A stretch of DNA of 64,000 bases from Adiantum capillus-veneris. Lineage: Eukaryota > Streptophyta > Polypodiopsida > Polypodiales > Pteridaceae. Under the pieces are notes generated by a model. It did not search any database and was not told where the DNA came from. It worked only from the letters and a program-made list of their open reading frames with translations. A program made the position numbers and the translations under genes. Shown here piece by piece: positions 1 to 11,664 of this stretch (position 1 is its first letter; every line of letters begins with the position of its first letter). The stretch covers positions 86,008,840-86,072,839 of the forward strand of contig CM043971.1 in NCBI GenBank assembly GCA_014529385.2, in the 5' to 3' direction.

Positions 1-54
1 GCGAAGCTTGAAGCTTTCCGCAAAGCTTTGGGCTTACTCCCCTTTGTGGACTGA
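1..54 (+). CDS. Copia pol, C-terminal end of RNase H (partial)
   Basis: Frame 1 reads 17 residues to a TGA at 52-54, with a K-L-E-x-F-R-K-x-L-G-L pattern. This is the usual end of Copia RNase H: the Copia at 10183-15406 ends with K-L-R-R-F-R-x-x-L-G-L. RNase H would degrade the RNA of the RNA:DNA hybrid during reverse transcription. Only the tail is present, and the match rests on this short pattern plus its position just before the polypurine tract and LTR. Confidence 0.75.
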   Translation, partial: AKLEAFRKALGLLPFVD

Positions 55-129
55 TCCTGTCCTCAGGGCATGGCACTTCCCTTTACTCATGTGCCAGCTC
101 TCGTTCACCGCATCACTCCAGGGGGGATT

Positions 130-356
130 TGTTACCATATACATGTGGTAGTGATGTGTGTGAACACACTAGGACCGTCGGGGCATTTTTTCCCTCTTTA
201 GGAGGTTTTTTCCCCCGTGCATTGTATATACGCCCATCACTCTAGGGCTATCTATCTTTCCATTGCACACTAAGTAACACACTCTCTATTGTGTGCCTTG
301 AGCTTCCTTCGTCTTCTCCAAGCTGTGTGTGTTTCTCTGCAACCCTAATTCCAACA
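130..356 (+). repeat. 3' LTR of Copia copy A
   Basis: The LTR is 227 bp, begins TGTTACC and ends CCAACA. It aligns end to end with 62707-62933 with only about six or seven differences. It holds a TATA-like GTATATA at about 224-230. The five bases after it, CTTGC, would be the target duplication, but the partner lies outside the window. Confidence 0.85.
224..230 (+). promoter_or_regulatory. TATA-like box in Copia LTR
   Basis: GTATATA lies about 95 bp into the LTR and is conserved in the second copy near 62801. Position and conservation fit the element's promoter. The transcription start is not visible. Confidence 0.45.
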
Positions 357-620
357 CTTGCAACTTGCCCACCATAGATCCAATCCTCATGGGTCTCTTG
401 TTGGCCATGGGCAATTCTTAGAAATTTGTAATTGGGCAACTCTAAAAAAAATGTTGCGAACTTATAGGGTAGTGGTTGCAAGCCTGCTAGATCCTACCAC
501 GATAGGTGGAACATATATCATTGCATTAGCCATAGAAAACAACAAAGCCTGCTAGATCATTAAGCATGGCACTTTATTACCATTTGAAGTGCACCTCTTT
601 GGACGTGAACAACACATATG

Positions 621-702
<82 letters not shown>

Positions 703-2643
703 AGAATCTAGAAAGACTGGGAATCAAGGATCTGGCAAGAAGGCAGTCTGTGAGCAGTCGGTGAAGAGAAGGCAAGGAGCATGTGGAGAATGATGTGAGC
801 ACGGATCAAGTAATTTTTGTGGTGGTCGCTGAGTAAAATTCATGTTATGTGGAAACATGACTGTTTGCCTCACGGCTTCTGAGCCGAGTTCAAACCCAAG
901 GCTCCCCAGCACAGACTGTCGGTCCTTTTTGTCTTCCATGCTCTCTGTTAAATCCCAAGAGGCGGCTGAGTCACTTATGTTGCTGTTGCTTCAAGTACCA
1001 CAACATTTGTTGTCCACCCTTAATTAGGCTCTACCAGCAATGGCACCGCAAATAATTGGATGTGTTGTACTCTCGTGTGCTTTAGATGTGGAGCCGCTTG
1101 TCCTCTTGCAATGCGTCCTTACTATTGCATACATATTCATAGCCTCGCCATCGTTAAAATCTTCTTTCCTCCCATAAAAAAACACACACACACACACGCA
1201 CACACAAAACTGATCTCTCTCGGCCATGTACTTATTGTCCTGCAAGCAAGGAAAGAGTAGTGCAAATTTCCCTCCTACGGGGTTGGCAGCAGGGATGGCA
1301 ACCCCATTCCTACAGCTCAAGGTAGCCCACTCCTGTTGTTCAAGGTGACGGGCCTCCTACATTTTGAGGGCGGGTGTAAAGCGCTAGGAGAGATTAGACC
1401 CATAAAACACACACACACACACACACAGCGGGATGAAAAGGATGGGACAGATGATGGCCAAGAACACAAGGATGGTGCTGCCATTGTCGCCTTCTTGAAT
1501 GCATTCAGTGCCAGAAATGATGTTATTAAGGACCATACCTTCTCTGTTGGTAGAGGTGTCGCTAACGACAATGCTTCAACAGTAATAAAACTTGAGAAGC
1601 ACACGCGCATGCACAAAACTAGTCTCTCTCGGCCATGCATGTCTTATCGTCCTACAAGCAAGGAAAGCTAGTGAAAATTTTCCTCCTGCAGGGGTGGCAG
1701 CAGGGATGGCAACCCCACTCCTACAACTCAAGGCAGCCCACTCCTATTGTTCGAGGTGACGGGGCTCCTATAGTTTGAGGAATCTCAAATCTCGAGCGAG
1801 ATTTTCCGAGCAATCCCTAAACCGAGCAAGACTGGCCAAGGCACACTATACAAAACAAAAACCAAACATGATTTTTTAGGTGACTTCAAGCACAACAAAA
1901 AAAACTAAAACAAGATTACACCTAATTTTAATGGTAGAATGACCACAAATTTTTGACTGAAAAAACCCCTTGAATAAGGGTTTGGTAGAATGTTTCCTTT
2001 GATAGGCTAGAACAATTGGAACCCATACAATGGCATGTTGATATTCCTCTTCTTGGAACTAGTTGCCCTGTACCACCATTGATGCTTGCTGAAGATAGTG
2101 GCACCATGATTCCAATGGATATAAATCTCCTATTTCTACCTCCCTACATGTAGGACCACAAGACTTACACTAAAAGAGTAAGGTTGCTACCACTCGAACA
2201 AATCGCACGAATAACGAGAGTCTGGGAGCTTGAGCTTCACTTCACTTCTTCTTCTTCTTCTCCTCTCTCTTGCTCTACGTCAAGTTATTGTGGGTTGATG
2301 TACAATTACATACTATGCATTTTAAGTTACCCTAGAGAAAATGGTGGAAACTTGAAAATAATTCTATTATTGCAATGAGGCTATTCTTTTCAGAAAATCG
2401 ACATCATGGTATATATTAAAGTTTGGATCACACTAGCATAGGTAGCCTTCTATCGGGGTGGGAGTGGGAGTTAATGGTGCTGCCAAAAGTGGTGGCTCAA
2501 ACGTGTTAAGGGAGGTGGTAATTGTGGGGGATAATAAAGAGTGCTTTGATAGAAGAGTACACAAGGTTGATAAAGCTATGAACAATTTTCTTATGACAAC
2601 TTTGTCTACATGCTAGTTCTCTTTCACCTGCCCATATTGATAG
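357..2643. other. Intergenic stretch with microsatellites and a dispersed repeat
   Basis: No convincing gene is seen. The stretch holds a (TC)n tract at 625-699, short (CA)n tracts near 1184-1205 and 1408-1427, and a direct duplication (about 1203-1378 and 1611-1784). The open frames here are short and mostly low-complexity translations of the microsatellites. Confidence 0.6.
1203..1784. repeat. Direct duplication of about 170 bp
   Basis: About 1203-1378 and 1611-1784 align with roughly 80-85% identity by eye. Both start after a CACAAAACT motif and share TCTCTCGGCCATG and GGCAGCAGGGATGGCAACCC. The tail of the first copy (GGGCGGGTGTAAAGCGC, near 1370) recurs at about 7945-7975, so the unit belongs to a dispersed family. 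Confidence 0.7.
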
Positions 2644-3574
2644 AAACCTAGTTTTAGTGTAGTTCCACCTATAAATTTTGAGATTTATCTTTAAATTTAA
2701 AGTAGAAGGTGAATAGACCTACAAAATTTAGAGAAATTTAGTGTATAAACCTTCTCTTAAATTTTCCATGTTAATATGAGCACAACTCAAAGCTCTTAGA
2801 CTGCTCAGGGTTCCTAATTTGTTGAGTTGTCCGTCATGCCTCGACCCAGATTACTCATCCAACGTGTGATGCCCCTATGTTGAATACACTTCGTAGAGCC
2901 ATGGTGCATGATTGTCATTGTAGTCCTTTGAAATTCTTTTCCTAATGCATCTTAGCCCTCCATTTTTGTTTGTACTCTATTTATTGTTTGGGAGTTGTAC
3001 GTCCATAGCAATTCAAATGGGTGGTAGTCTAGCATTACATATGTCCTCTTGCTGAATGATGTGGCCCAAGCCTCGGTCTTTAGCACCCCATAAGGTAACC
3101 CCCTCAAAGGGGTAACTCGGAGATTTGTTCTGCTACAACAAACAACATTGTGCCATGTTGAGACAATTGTGTTGGCTAGGAAAGGTAAATCTTAGGGTCC
3201 CTAATCATTGAAAATTTTGGTTTGAAAGGAGTTGGGCAAGGAAATTCACAATAGACGAGGCAAGAAGGTCCTCAAGTTCAACTATCTTCATTTTCAATAA
3301 CTATATAGTATAAACAAAACCCTTCAAAAAATCTCTTTGAAAGAGACGTGGTCTCTTTCACGTACAGGCAGGGACCAATGCTCGAAAAAAACTTTGTTTT
3401 GAAAACTTGGCAAACCTACCTATGAGAATTTTAGTGGTTAACTGACTAGATTTGAAGGTTTTTACACCAAATGACACTAAATTTCTCTAAATTTTGTAGG
3501 TTTTCTCACTTTCAGATTTGAAATTTAGAGGTAAATCTCAAAATTTGCAGGTGGGATTACACTAAACCTAGGTT
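2644..3574. mobile_element. Non-autonomous element with about 110-bp terminal inverted repeats
   Basis: The sequence from about 2644 to 2752 is repeated in inverted orientation at about 3457-3574 with roughly 80% identity, including the block ACAAAATTTAGAGAAATTTA. The 700-bp interior has no ORF. Such long TIRs suggest a MULE-like or foldback element. No clear target duplication is seen, so the superfamily is open and the exact ends may be a few bases off. Confidence 0.65.
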
Positions 3575-3698
3575 TTTTTTTTCAACCCCTCCCCGTCTCT
3601 TTTGCTCCCCTTGCACTCTCTCAATCTCTTTAAAAAATAAGTCTCAGAAAGAGCCCGCGCCGGCATGGACTTTTTGTTTAGAGAGATTAAGAGAGATG

Positions 3699-3851
<153 letters not shown>

Positions 3852-4246
3852 CGAGAGGGGATCGTATATGGGCAAGGGAAGGCTGGAACGGAAGAGGCTG
3901 AGGAGGTGGAGATCGTGCATGTTGTAGGATCAACATATCTGTGTTGATGTGAGTCACACGACCTTGTACTCTGTCACAAGGAGAGATTCTGCATGTTGAC
4001 GCAGCCCAACCTAATCTCTTGTCGAACCATCGTTTTTTATGTTGAGGCTTGAGTAGGTTTTTCCCAGCCCAATTAAGCATCCAGTGTGAAGAATCGTGGT
4101 GGTTGTTGGACTAAGCGAGGTAGGGGAGGGAGAGCATGCGCTCCTGCGAGGCAAGAATTCAGAACTTCAATTAGGGATGCGTAGAGGCAGCAAAAGGAGA
4201 CCTTCGGACTCCGGAGAGGCGCAATGCATAATCGTACTTCTTTTCC

Positions 4247-4786
4247 CCTCTCTCTCTCTCTCTCTCTCTCTCAGTCAAAAAGAAACTCCCTCTCTCTCTC
4301 TCTCTCTATCTATCTATCTAGAATATTGTACTAGATGTGTCCAAACTTTGAACCACTTGACACAAAAAAATAAGCATTACAAAAGCCGATTCAATTATAT
4401 GATGAAAAAAATTGTACTTCTCAAAAAGTAAACCTTATCATCTCATACATACTGGTAGCCTTTAAAAGAAAATGGATTACTCTAAAGATTCCCTCAACCC
4501 AAAAAACCAGAAGTCACCACCTCCTTTGCCTCCAACTCCCACTCCGTCTCCGCCTCTGCCTGGGAAAATCTCCACCTCCTGAGTCACCCCCCTTTGCATG
4601 CTATTGCCTCTACCAATCTCCCACCAGCCCCCATACCCATATGCAGGGCTGACGTTCACTCATGCCAAACTTGGCCCTCTCCTATCACCTACAGTTGCTA
4701 TGTTGTGCCTCCATACCAGTTCCCAAAAGCCTTAATACTAGCACATAGACCTAATGCTTCCCTATCACCTCTACAAACGATGTGCC

Positions 4787-4867
<81 letters not shown>

Positions 4868-5546
4868 ACCCAACTAGTACAATTGCAAGATATTCACCAA
4901 ACACGTGGACTGCCATGCAGTATGGACTTAGAGTCGCCTAAGTTTTCCTAAAAACCTGAGAGAATATAGAGAAAGAATCTCCAAGATTCTCCATATTTCA
5001 GAATAAAAATAATTGAGGGCCTCATACTGTCTTAATTTGTTAAACATATTGCAAAACCTAATTGGGAGTCCTTGTAAGCTCATCAGGGAACTCTCAGCGC
5101 ACAAAGAGGCTAACCTTGAATGGGAACTACAATCTCCTGTGATCCAAAGCTAAGCCTTGAAACAAACAGAGCTTGTGCTCTTGCTGCATGCAATGGTTGA
5201 AGCGATACATAGCACCTCGCAAACGTGAGATCCTAGAAGACGCTCGTCTGACGAGAGAAGACAACATTAGAGAGGGGGAAGGGGAAGAGGAGCTGCCACA
5301 CTTAAGGGTTATTGGGAAGCATCATTGCAGAAGGCCTCAAGAAAGTTTGCCTTGATTAAGCGGACGCCCGTGCAGGAGTCAGGTAAATGGGAAAGCAGAG
5401 GAGGTGCAGACGTGGAAGTCGAAGGCGCAGCTCGTGTGTAAGAGAGGAGCTCTATCTGATATGATCAGAGTGCGTTTAATGCCTTCCTCGACGAAGCGTC
5501 TGCTGAACGGACGAGACTGTGCATTCACATAGCTGCAGCTTTTGAG

Positions 5547-5595
<49 letters not shown>
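4247..5595. repeat. Cluster of (CT)n/(GA)n microsatellites
   Basis: Tracts lie at about 4248-4273, 4291-4308 (then CTAT repeats), 4790-4865 and 5549-5595. The DNA between them shows no gene that I can support. Confidence 0.85.
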
Positions 5596-5598
<3 letters not shown>

Positions 5599-5778
5599 AA
5601 AGTGTGGGCTCTCCATTGCGACTCTCATCACTACAATTTTGGAGCATCGAGAGTCACTCATTAGCCATACACATACTACATCACATGTAACTTTGGTCCC
5701 ATAGGTCATATTTGACCTCCGAGGATGATAATAAAATCTATCTATCTATCTATCTCTCACTCACTCTCAAAAAAGAAA

Positions 5779-5820
5779 CTCTTTGAAAGAGCGCGCGCCG
5801 GCGTGCGCTCTTTCAAAGAG
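5779..5820. repeat. 42-bp near-perfect palindrome
   Basis: The arms read CTCTTTGAAAGAGCGC and its complement around a GC-rich centre, with one mismatched pair. A related sequence (GAGCCCGCGCCGGC) occurs near 3650, and a shorter CTCTTTGAAAGAGA motif near 3332, so it may be the end or core of a dispersed element. Confidence 0.8.
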
Positions 5821-5885
5821 AATATTTTTTACTGTGTGAGAGAGAGACGACGGGGGGCGGGGGGGAGAAAGGAGGTGCTTTTTGG

Positions 5886-6032
5886 TCTGTTTGTGTGCAG
5901 ATTGTTAGGTTATCAACAGAGCTGGACGAGGAGGGTGTCTCTGTAAGTGTCTAGAGGGAAACCCGGTTTGTGTGCAAATCGTTATACGGTTATATGTGCT
6001 GGACGAGGAGGGTTTCTCTGTAAGTGTCTAGA
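5886..6032. repeat. Tandem duplication, two units of about 79 bp
   Basis: Both units begin GTTTGTGTGCA and end CTGTAAGTGTCTAGA, and both contain GCTGGACGAGGAGGG. The second starts near 5965. Confidence 0.8.
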
Positions 6033-6090
6033 AGTGTGCATGGAGGTCCGGTGGCAAGGCAAGGAGATGGGGTCCAATTTATTGTGATTC

Positions 6091-7021
<931 letters not shown>

Positions 7022-7096
7022 GATCTCGATCAATGGCAAGATGAAGGATCGAGATCGATGGCAAGATGAAGGATCGCGATCGATGGCAAGAAGACA
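7022..7096. repeat. Minisatellite, three 25-bp units
   Basis: Units at 7022, 7047 and 7072 share the core GATCGATGGCAAGATGAAG with a few substitutions. Confidence 0.85.
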
Positions 7097-7491
7097 GATT
7101 GAGATTGGCTGGGGTTGAGCGATCAAAGCTGGCACTTGCACGTACAATACCCCATACTGTAGCAACAAGGCTGCATGATACAGTCGAGCATTGGACGGCG
7201 GAAGTCAAGTTGTAAATCATGTAGGTGCAATTACGAAGCGAGAGCTAATTGACCATCCAATATTGGGAAGAATCAAGAGGCATGAGCACCAGATTGCACT
7301 ACTATGATATGATTCCTGCAGCTATCAATATTTGAGCTGACTACAAGTAGTAGTACTAGCACCATCATACAACATTCGAAGAGCATAATAATTCATTGCT
7401 TATTAGATATGATGGTGATCACTACATTGCAAAATTACAAAAAACTCTCTTCTAGAAGATCTTCTCACAAACAATCGGCCACAAAGCGTAT

Positions 7492-7718
7492 GATAAGGCC
7501 TACGATAGAATTGAATGGGACTTCATACTTCAATGTCTATATGATATGGGTTTGGATAGATTCTTTTTCACGTTCTGTTTGGGAGTGCGTCAGCTAGAAT
7601 TTCAGTTAATAGTACTCTTACAGATGTTATTCCATTGCATAAATCCATAAGACAAGGGTGCCCACATTATCCTTTGCTCAATGATATCTCACCTGATCTT
7701 TTGGAATTTAGGAGGTAG
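7492..7718 (+). pseudogene. LINE (L1-type) reverse transcriptase fragment
   Basis: One frame from 7492 gives A-Y-D-R-I-E-W-D-F, the conserved RT block of plant L1-type LINEs. After a frame change near 7590, the next frame gives A-R-I-S-V-N and then I-R-Q-G-C-P, the following RT block, and ends at a TAG (7716-7718). The Y/F-x-D-D catalytic block is not found downstream. This is a truncated, frameshifted relic of a non-LTR retrotransposon. Confidence 0.75.
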
Positions 7719-8340
7719 TCTATCCATTGAAAACTCTTTTTGTTGTAGTGCATCAACATATAACAAACAATAAATACCATCTGACTGTGGATGAAAAGTG
7801 AATGAAAAATTTAACTTTGTGCCAAAATTTTCAAAGAGAGCTCACCTTATTTTGTTGATGATAAAATTTACTATATTGCGTACAAACACTTGCTCGGGTT
7901 GGTCTTTGCTCGGAAAAGCTCGCTCGGTGCATGGTAAGACTCCTATAGTTTGAGGGCGGGTGTAAAGCGCTAGGAGAGATCATAGCAGACGGATTTTCAG
8001 GGTGAAAGCTGCTAGAATAAGGGAAATGTTGCTCGCACGTCAAGGCACAGGTTGCCGCGCAAACAAAAAAGAAGAGGAGCATCCCACTCCACCCGCAACC
8101 CAAGGATGGATGCCACGATGGCAGCCAGCATGAAGAAAGTGAAGAAGGAAAAGAGGGTTGAAGCTGTGGTTGCATGCATTTGCAGCCACGCGGAGGTTGG
8201 CTCTAAGCTTTTTAATATAGACTAGCTTGCACAACCCGCCTATCGGCGGGTCTCGATCACTCTTACCATAACACAAATTAAATTAATTAATGATATTTGT
8301 TTACATGTTGTCAGATCCGTGTTACTCCATGTTGGGGGGG

Positions 8341-8479
8341 AGAGAGAGAGAAGGGGGAGAGAGAGAGAGAGAGAGAGGGGGGGGGAGGGAGAATATTATC
8401 ATGCATTTGTGTCGTGTTTTTACTTATGCTTGCAAACATTTCATACGGATTGTCTTTTCTCCCTCTACCTTCAATGAGT

Positions 8480-8533
<54 letters not shown>
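8341..8533. repeat. (GA)n tracts
   Basis: Two tracts, 8341-8390 (interrupted by G runs) and 8482-8533, flank a non-repetitive 90-bp segment. The second adjoins the first copy of the 8.5-9.15 kb duplication. Confidence 0.9.
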
Positions 8534-8536
<3 letters not shown>

Positions 8537-8908
8537 AACAAAAACACATCAATAAAGAGAGAGATTTCAAACCAAAAAGAATTTTGTACCTTTTCAATCA
8601 AAAAGATTTCAAAGTTACATCATTGTCAAAAAGGCTCTGGAATATATATATCTACATAGCATGGCATTCATAGTTTTGCTATTTCAACAAAATCAAGATA
8701 TTAAGCTGGAGCTTGACATACTTCTCTTAAATATTTTTTTAAAACACTATCACCAATAACTTACGAATACTTATTTACTCATTTTTCAAACGCGAGTTTT
8801 TGCCTCACGTTGTCTTTGGCCCCTTTAGACTACTCCTGTTACATTTAACCTTTTCGCATCTTTCTCTTCTTCTTCTCCCTTTCGCGCACACTCACACACA
8901 CACACACA

Positions 8909-8977
<69 letters not shown>

Positions 8978-9151
8978 CATAAAAGCACATCACTAAAGAG
9001 ACATTTCAAACCAAACAAAATCAGTTTTTACATTATTGCTAGAAAGGATCAGAAATATATCTACATAGCACTCTTAGTCGTGCTATTTCAACAAGATCAA
9101 GATATTGAGCTGGAGCTCTACAAACTTCTCTTAAATATATTTTTTGAACCC
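8520..9151. repeat. Tandem duplication of a (GA)n-led unit
   Basis: About 8520-8745 and 8960-9151 align over most of their length. Each begins with a (GA)n tract, then shares ATTTCAAACCAAA, TCTACATAGCA, and GCTATTTCAACAA with AAGATATT. Identity is roughly 80% by eye. The second copy runs into the coding-like frame at 9039-9434, so the duplication probably involved part of that gene. Confidence 0.75.
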
Positions 9152-9434
9152 AGCTCAAGTAAATCTTGTAATGACGAATCAACCCAAGCTCTTGCTTTAA
9201 GAGCATGATTCTAAGATTGGGAAAGAAAAAGGGATCAAGCAACCTGATGTAAATCGTGTCCAACTCTTCATCTATATATGACCCCCAAACAGTGTAGTTT
9301 TTCTCGATCACTTCCCATGCCCATTGCCATCCCCATTTAGCAGGTAACAAACTTTCTTCAAGGGCATCAACAATAAGATTTTTTACACTTGGAAAAATAT
9401 TCACAATTTCATGGGCCATTTTAATTGGCTGCAA
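9039..9434 (-). CDS. Unrecognised exon-like ORF, member of a local tandem family
   Basis: The frame codes for 131 residues with even, Trp-rich composition and no low-complexity bias. A central stretch (W-x-V-I-E-K-N-Y, then acidic residues and I-Y-I-R) resembles parts of the frames at 9676-10101, 15552-15818 and 16594-16809: an EVI-x-x-Y-like segment followed by a short acidic loop and an I-x-V/I strand. I do not recognise a family. It may be an exon rather than a whole gene; the ATG is simply the first in frame. The Copia at 10183-15406 separates it from the upstream members. Confidence 0.4.
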   Translation of the reverse strand: MQPIKMAHEIVNIFPSVKNLIVDALEESLLPAKWGWQWAWEVIEKNYTVWGSYIDEELDTIYIRLLDPFFFPNLRIMLLKQELGLIRHYKIYLSWVQKIYLREVCRAPAQYLDLVEIARLRVLCRYISDPF

Positions 9435-9675
9435 GAAAAGAGGGCAACATTAGTACTGAAAGCTTAAAATTATAGAGAGAGAGAGAGAGAGAGAGAGATG
9501 ATCAACATGGCCACTTGTTAAAAGTGCACTTAAACACTTAAAAAAAGTTTAAGCGCAATACGAAAATATAAGCGCAATACGAAAGTATAAGCGCCATGCC
9601 AAAATAGAGCTACATTTCCAAAAAGTGTCAAGAGATCCATAAGGTCAAAGTCTTTACAACAACCTCATGTTTTTG

Positions 9676-10101
9676 TTACAACAATGACTCATATTCTACT
9701 ATATAATTGGACGGTTGAGGATCACTCCAATAAATCCCATTGATAAACTTCACAATTAATTTCAAAACTTGAAACTCTTCATCTGAAATATAAGATTTAT
9801 GATTGTGATATATCTTTCGCAATTGAATATCACAACCACAAACATTGACATAATAAATATCAATCATATGTAGTTCTTGTAGGACTCTCATCAATTTTAT
9901 TTTGGTCAATATTTGTGACACTTTGTATAGTGAAATTCTTAAGCGTCCACAATTTCCATACCACCCATCTGCATATGAATACACCCAATGATGCCACCAA
10001 CACCATGTACCATTTCCTTGACAAATGTACTCTTCCTTAACTTTCCAATAGATCATCATCTTTATATGTATTGGGAGAATAGCCAATACATCATGACCCA
10101 T
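9676..10101 (-). CDS. Unrecognised exon-like ORF, member of a local tandem family
   Basis: The frame codes for 141 residues, rich in Trp, Tyr and Ile. Its N-terminal half has a Trp cluster (W-C-W-W-H-H-W) and then a hydrophobic strand pattern comparable with the 9039-9434 frame. No domain is recognised. It ends 82 bp before the 3' LTR of the Copia, on the same strand as the family members beyond the Copia (15.5-17.1 kb), which suggests that the Copia landed inside this array. Confidence 0.4.
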   Translation of the reverse strand: MGHDVLAILPIHIKMMIYWKVKEEYICQGNGTWCWWHHWVYSYADGWYGNCGRLRISLYKVSQILTKIKLMRVLQELHMIDIYYVNVCGCDIQLRKIYHNHKSYISDEEFQVLKLIVKFINGIYWSDPQPSNYIVEYESLL

Positions 10102-10182
10102 GTTGACCTACATTAGCAATTAGCAAAGTTCTCTCTCTCTCTCTCTCTTTCTCTCTCATTAACCTATGTAGTAGATAAACAC

Positions 10183-10507
10183 TGTAAAGAAAGAGGATGC
10201 AAGAGAGATAAACAAGACAAGCACACACCACACAGAGATGGAAAGCTTCTTCTTCTTTTCACAAAAAAGAGAGTACAAAAATGACTAAGTGCTACAACTG
10301 AAAAAAAGTAGCACATATGTACATGCGGTCACTAAGTGTGAACTCGCTAGAAGCATACTAGGCTGGCACTATAAGTGTAGTCCAGCTATAGAATCACTGG
10401 CAGAGATCCTCCGTGTTGTTCACCTAACGCGCCAATGAGTAAATGCCATAAGCAGCCAAGACCCGTAGTGGATGCCAGCTCAAGATGTAGAGCTCGACAT
10501 CTCAACA
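10183..10507 (-). repeat. 3' LTR of Copia B
   Basis: The LTR is 325 bp and differs from the 15082-15406 copy at about 13 positions (about 96% identity). Confidence 0.93.
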
Positions 10508-10521
10508 CTCCCCCTCAAGCT

Positions 10522-11607
10522 CTACATGTCGCAGAGTCCAAGCATAGTCCGGAAACGTCGAAGCTTCTCAGCTCCGAGGGCCTTGGTAAAGATATCCTCT
10601 ATCTGCTCCTCTGTGCTAACGTAGACCAAGTCGATGTCGCCCGCCAACACTCGCTCTCGAACGTAGTGGTAATGGACCTCTATGTGCTTGGTCCTGGCAT
10701 GGAACACTGGGTTCCTGGCCAACCGCATGCTGCTGAGGTTGTCACAATGGATGACAATCTGCTGGTCCACCTGTACTCCCAAGTCCTCAAGTAATGTGCG
10801 TAGCCAAGCTACCTCGCACGCCGCAACTGCTGCACCTCTGTACTCGGCCTCTGTGCTTGATAAAGCAACCGTAGGCTGCTTTTTGCTGCTCCAAGTAACA
10901 GGAGCACTCCCAAAAGAGAACATGAAGCCACTCGTAGATCTACTATAAAAAATGCTACCTGCCCAATCTACATCTGTATACCCATACAATGCTAATGGCA
11001 CATCTACTGCATAGAACAATGCATAGTCAAGAGTCCCTTGCACATACCGAAGTGTGCGTCGTACTCCATCCAAATGTGTCTTCTTCGGAAGCTGCATGAA
11101 CTGACTCTCCAAGCCTACAGTGCAGCTCAAGTCTGGCCTCGTGATAGTCAAGTAGATTAGACTACCCACAATCTTCCTGTACATCTTAATATCCTCAACA
11201 ACATCACCCTTCTCTGCACTCAGCTTTGCATTCACATCCAAGGGAATAGAAATTGGCTTACAATCAGCCATACCATACTTTGACAACATGTCCAAAGCAT
11301 ACTGTCTCTGTGACAGCCATACACCCTCTGGAGTCCTGATCACCTCAATGCCAAGAAAGTAGCGCAACTCGCCCAAATCTTTCATTTCAAACTCCTGTTT
11401 GAGAAGACCCTTCACATGGTCAATCTCCATAGCATTGTCACCCACAATAATAAGGTCATCTACATATATGGTAATGACCACAATCCCCACATCACTCTCA
11501 GGTACATAGAGTGAATGATCAGTATGAGCTCTCCTAAACCCAATACTGACAAGATACTTGGCAATCCTGTCATACCATGCTCTAGAGCCCTGCTTCAAAC
11601 CATACAA
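10522..11607 (-). CDS. Copia reverse transcriptase and RNase H
   Basis: This is the third in-frame part, with Y-G-L-K-Q at its N-terminus, the RT catalytic Y-V-D-D, and the R-Y-L-x-G-T thumb region. RNase H follows, with D-x-D-W-A-G, S-S-T-E-A-E-Y and H-C-D-N. It ends A-E-K-L-R-R-F-R and stops 15 bp before the 3' LTR, so the polypurine tract directly follows the stop. The catalytic residues are present; only the upstream stops prevent a full polyprotein. Confidence 0.93.
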   Translation of the reverse strand: MYGLKQGSRAWYDRIAKYLVSIGFRRAHTDHSLYVPESDVGIVVITIYVDDLIIVGDNAMEIDHVKGLLKQEFEMKDLGELRYFLGIEVIRTPEGVWLSQRQYALDMLSKYGMADCKPISIPLDVNAKLSAEKGDVVEDIKMYRKIVGSLIYLTITRPDLSCTVGLESQFMQLPKKTHLDGVRRTLRYVQGTLDYALFYAVDVPLALYGYTDVDWAGSIFYSRSTSGFMFSFGSAPVTWSSKKQPTVALSSTEAEYRGAAVAACEVAWLRTLLEDLGVQVDQQIVIHCDNLSSMRLARNPVFHARTKHIEVHYHYVRERVLAGDIDLVYVSTEEQIEDIFTKALGAEKLRRFRTMLGLCDM

Positions 11608-11664
11608 AGCTTTGAGAAGCCTGCATACATAATCTGGGTAACCTGGATCGACATAACCAGGTGG

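Larger units (their letters stand above)
1..356 (+). mobile_element. Copia LTR retrotransposon, 3' end only (copy A)
   Basis: The window opens inside a plus-strand Copia element. In order: the last codons of the pol frame, a G-rich polypurine tract ending near 129, and a 227-bp LTR (130-356) with TG...CA ends. The same LTR occurs at 62707-62933, where it is followed by a primer-binding site and gag, so the two are separate copies of one family. The 5' part lies outside the window. Confidence 0.85.
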
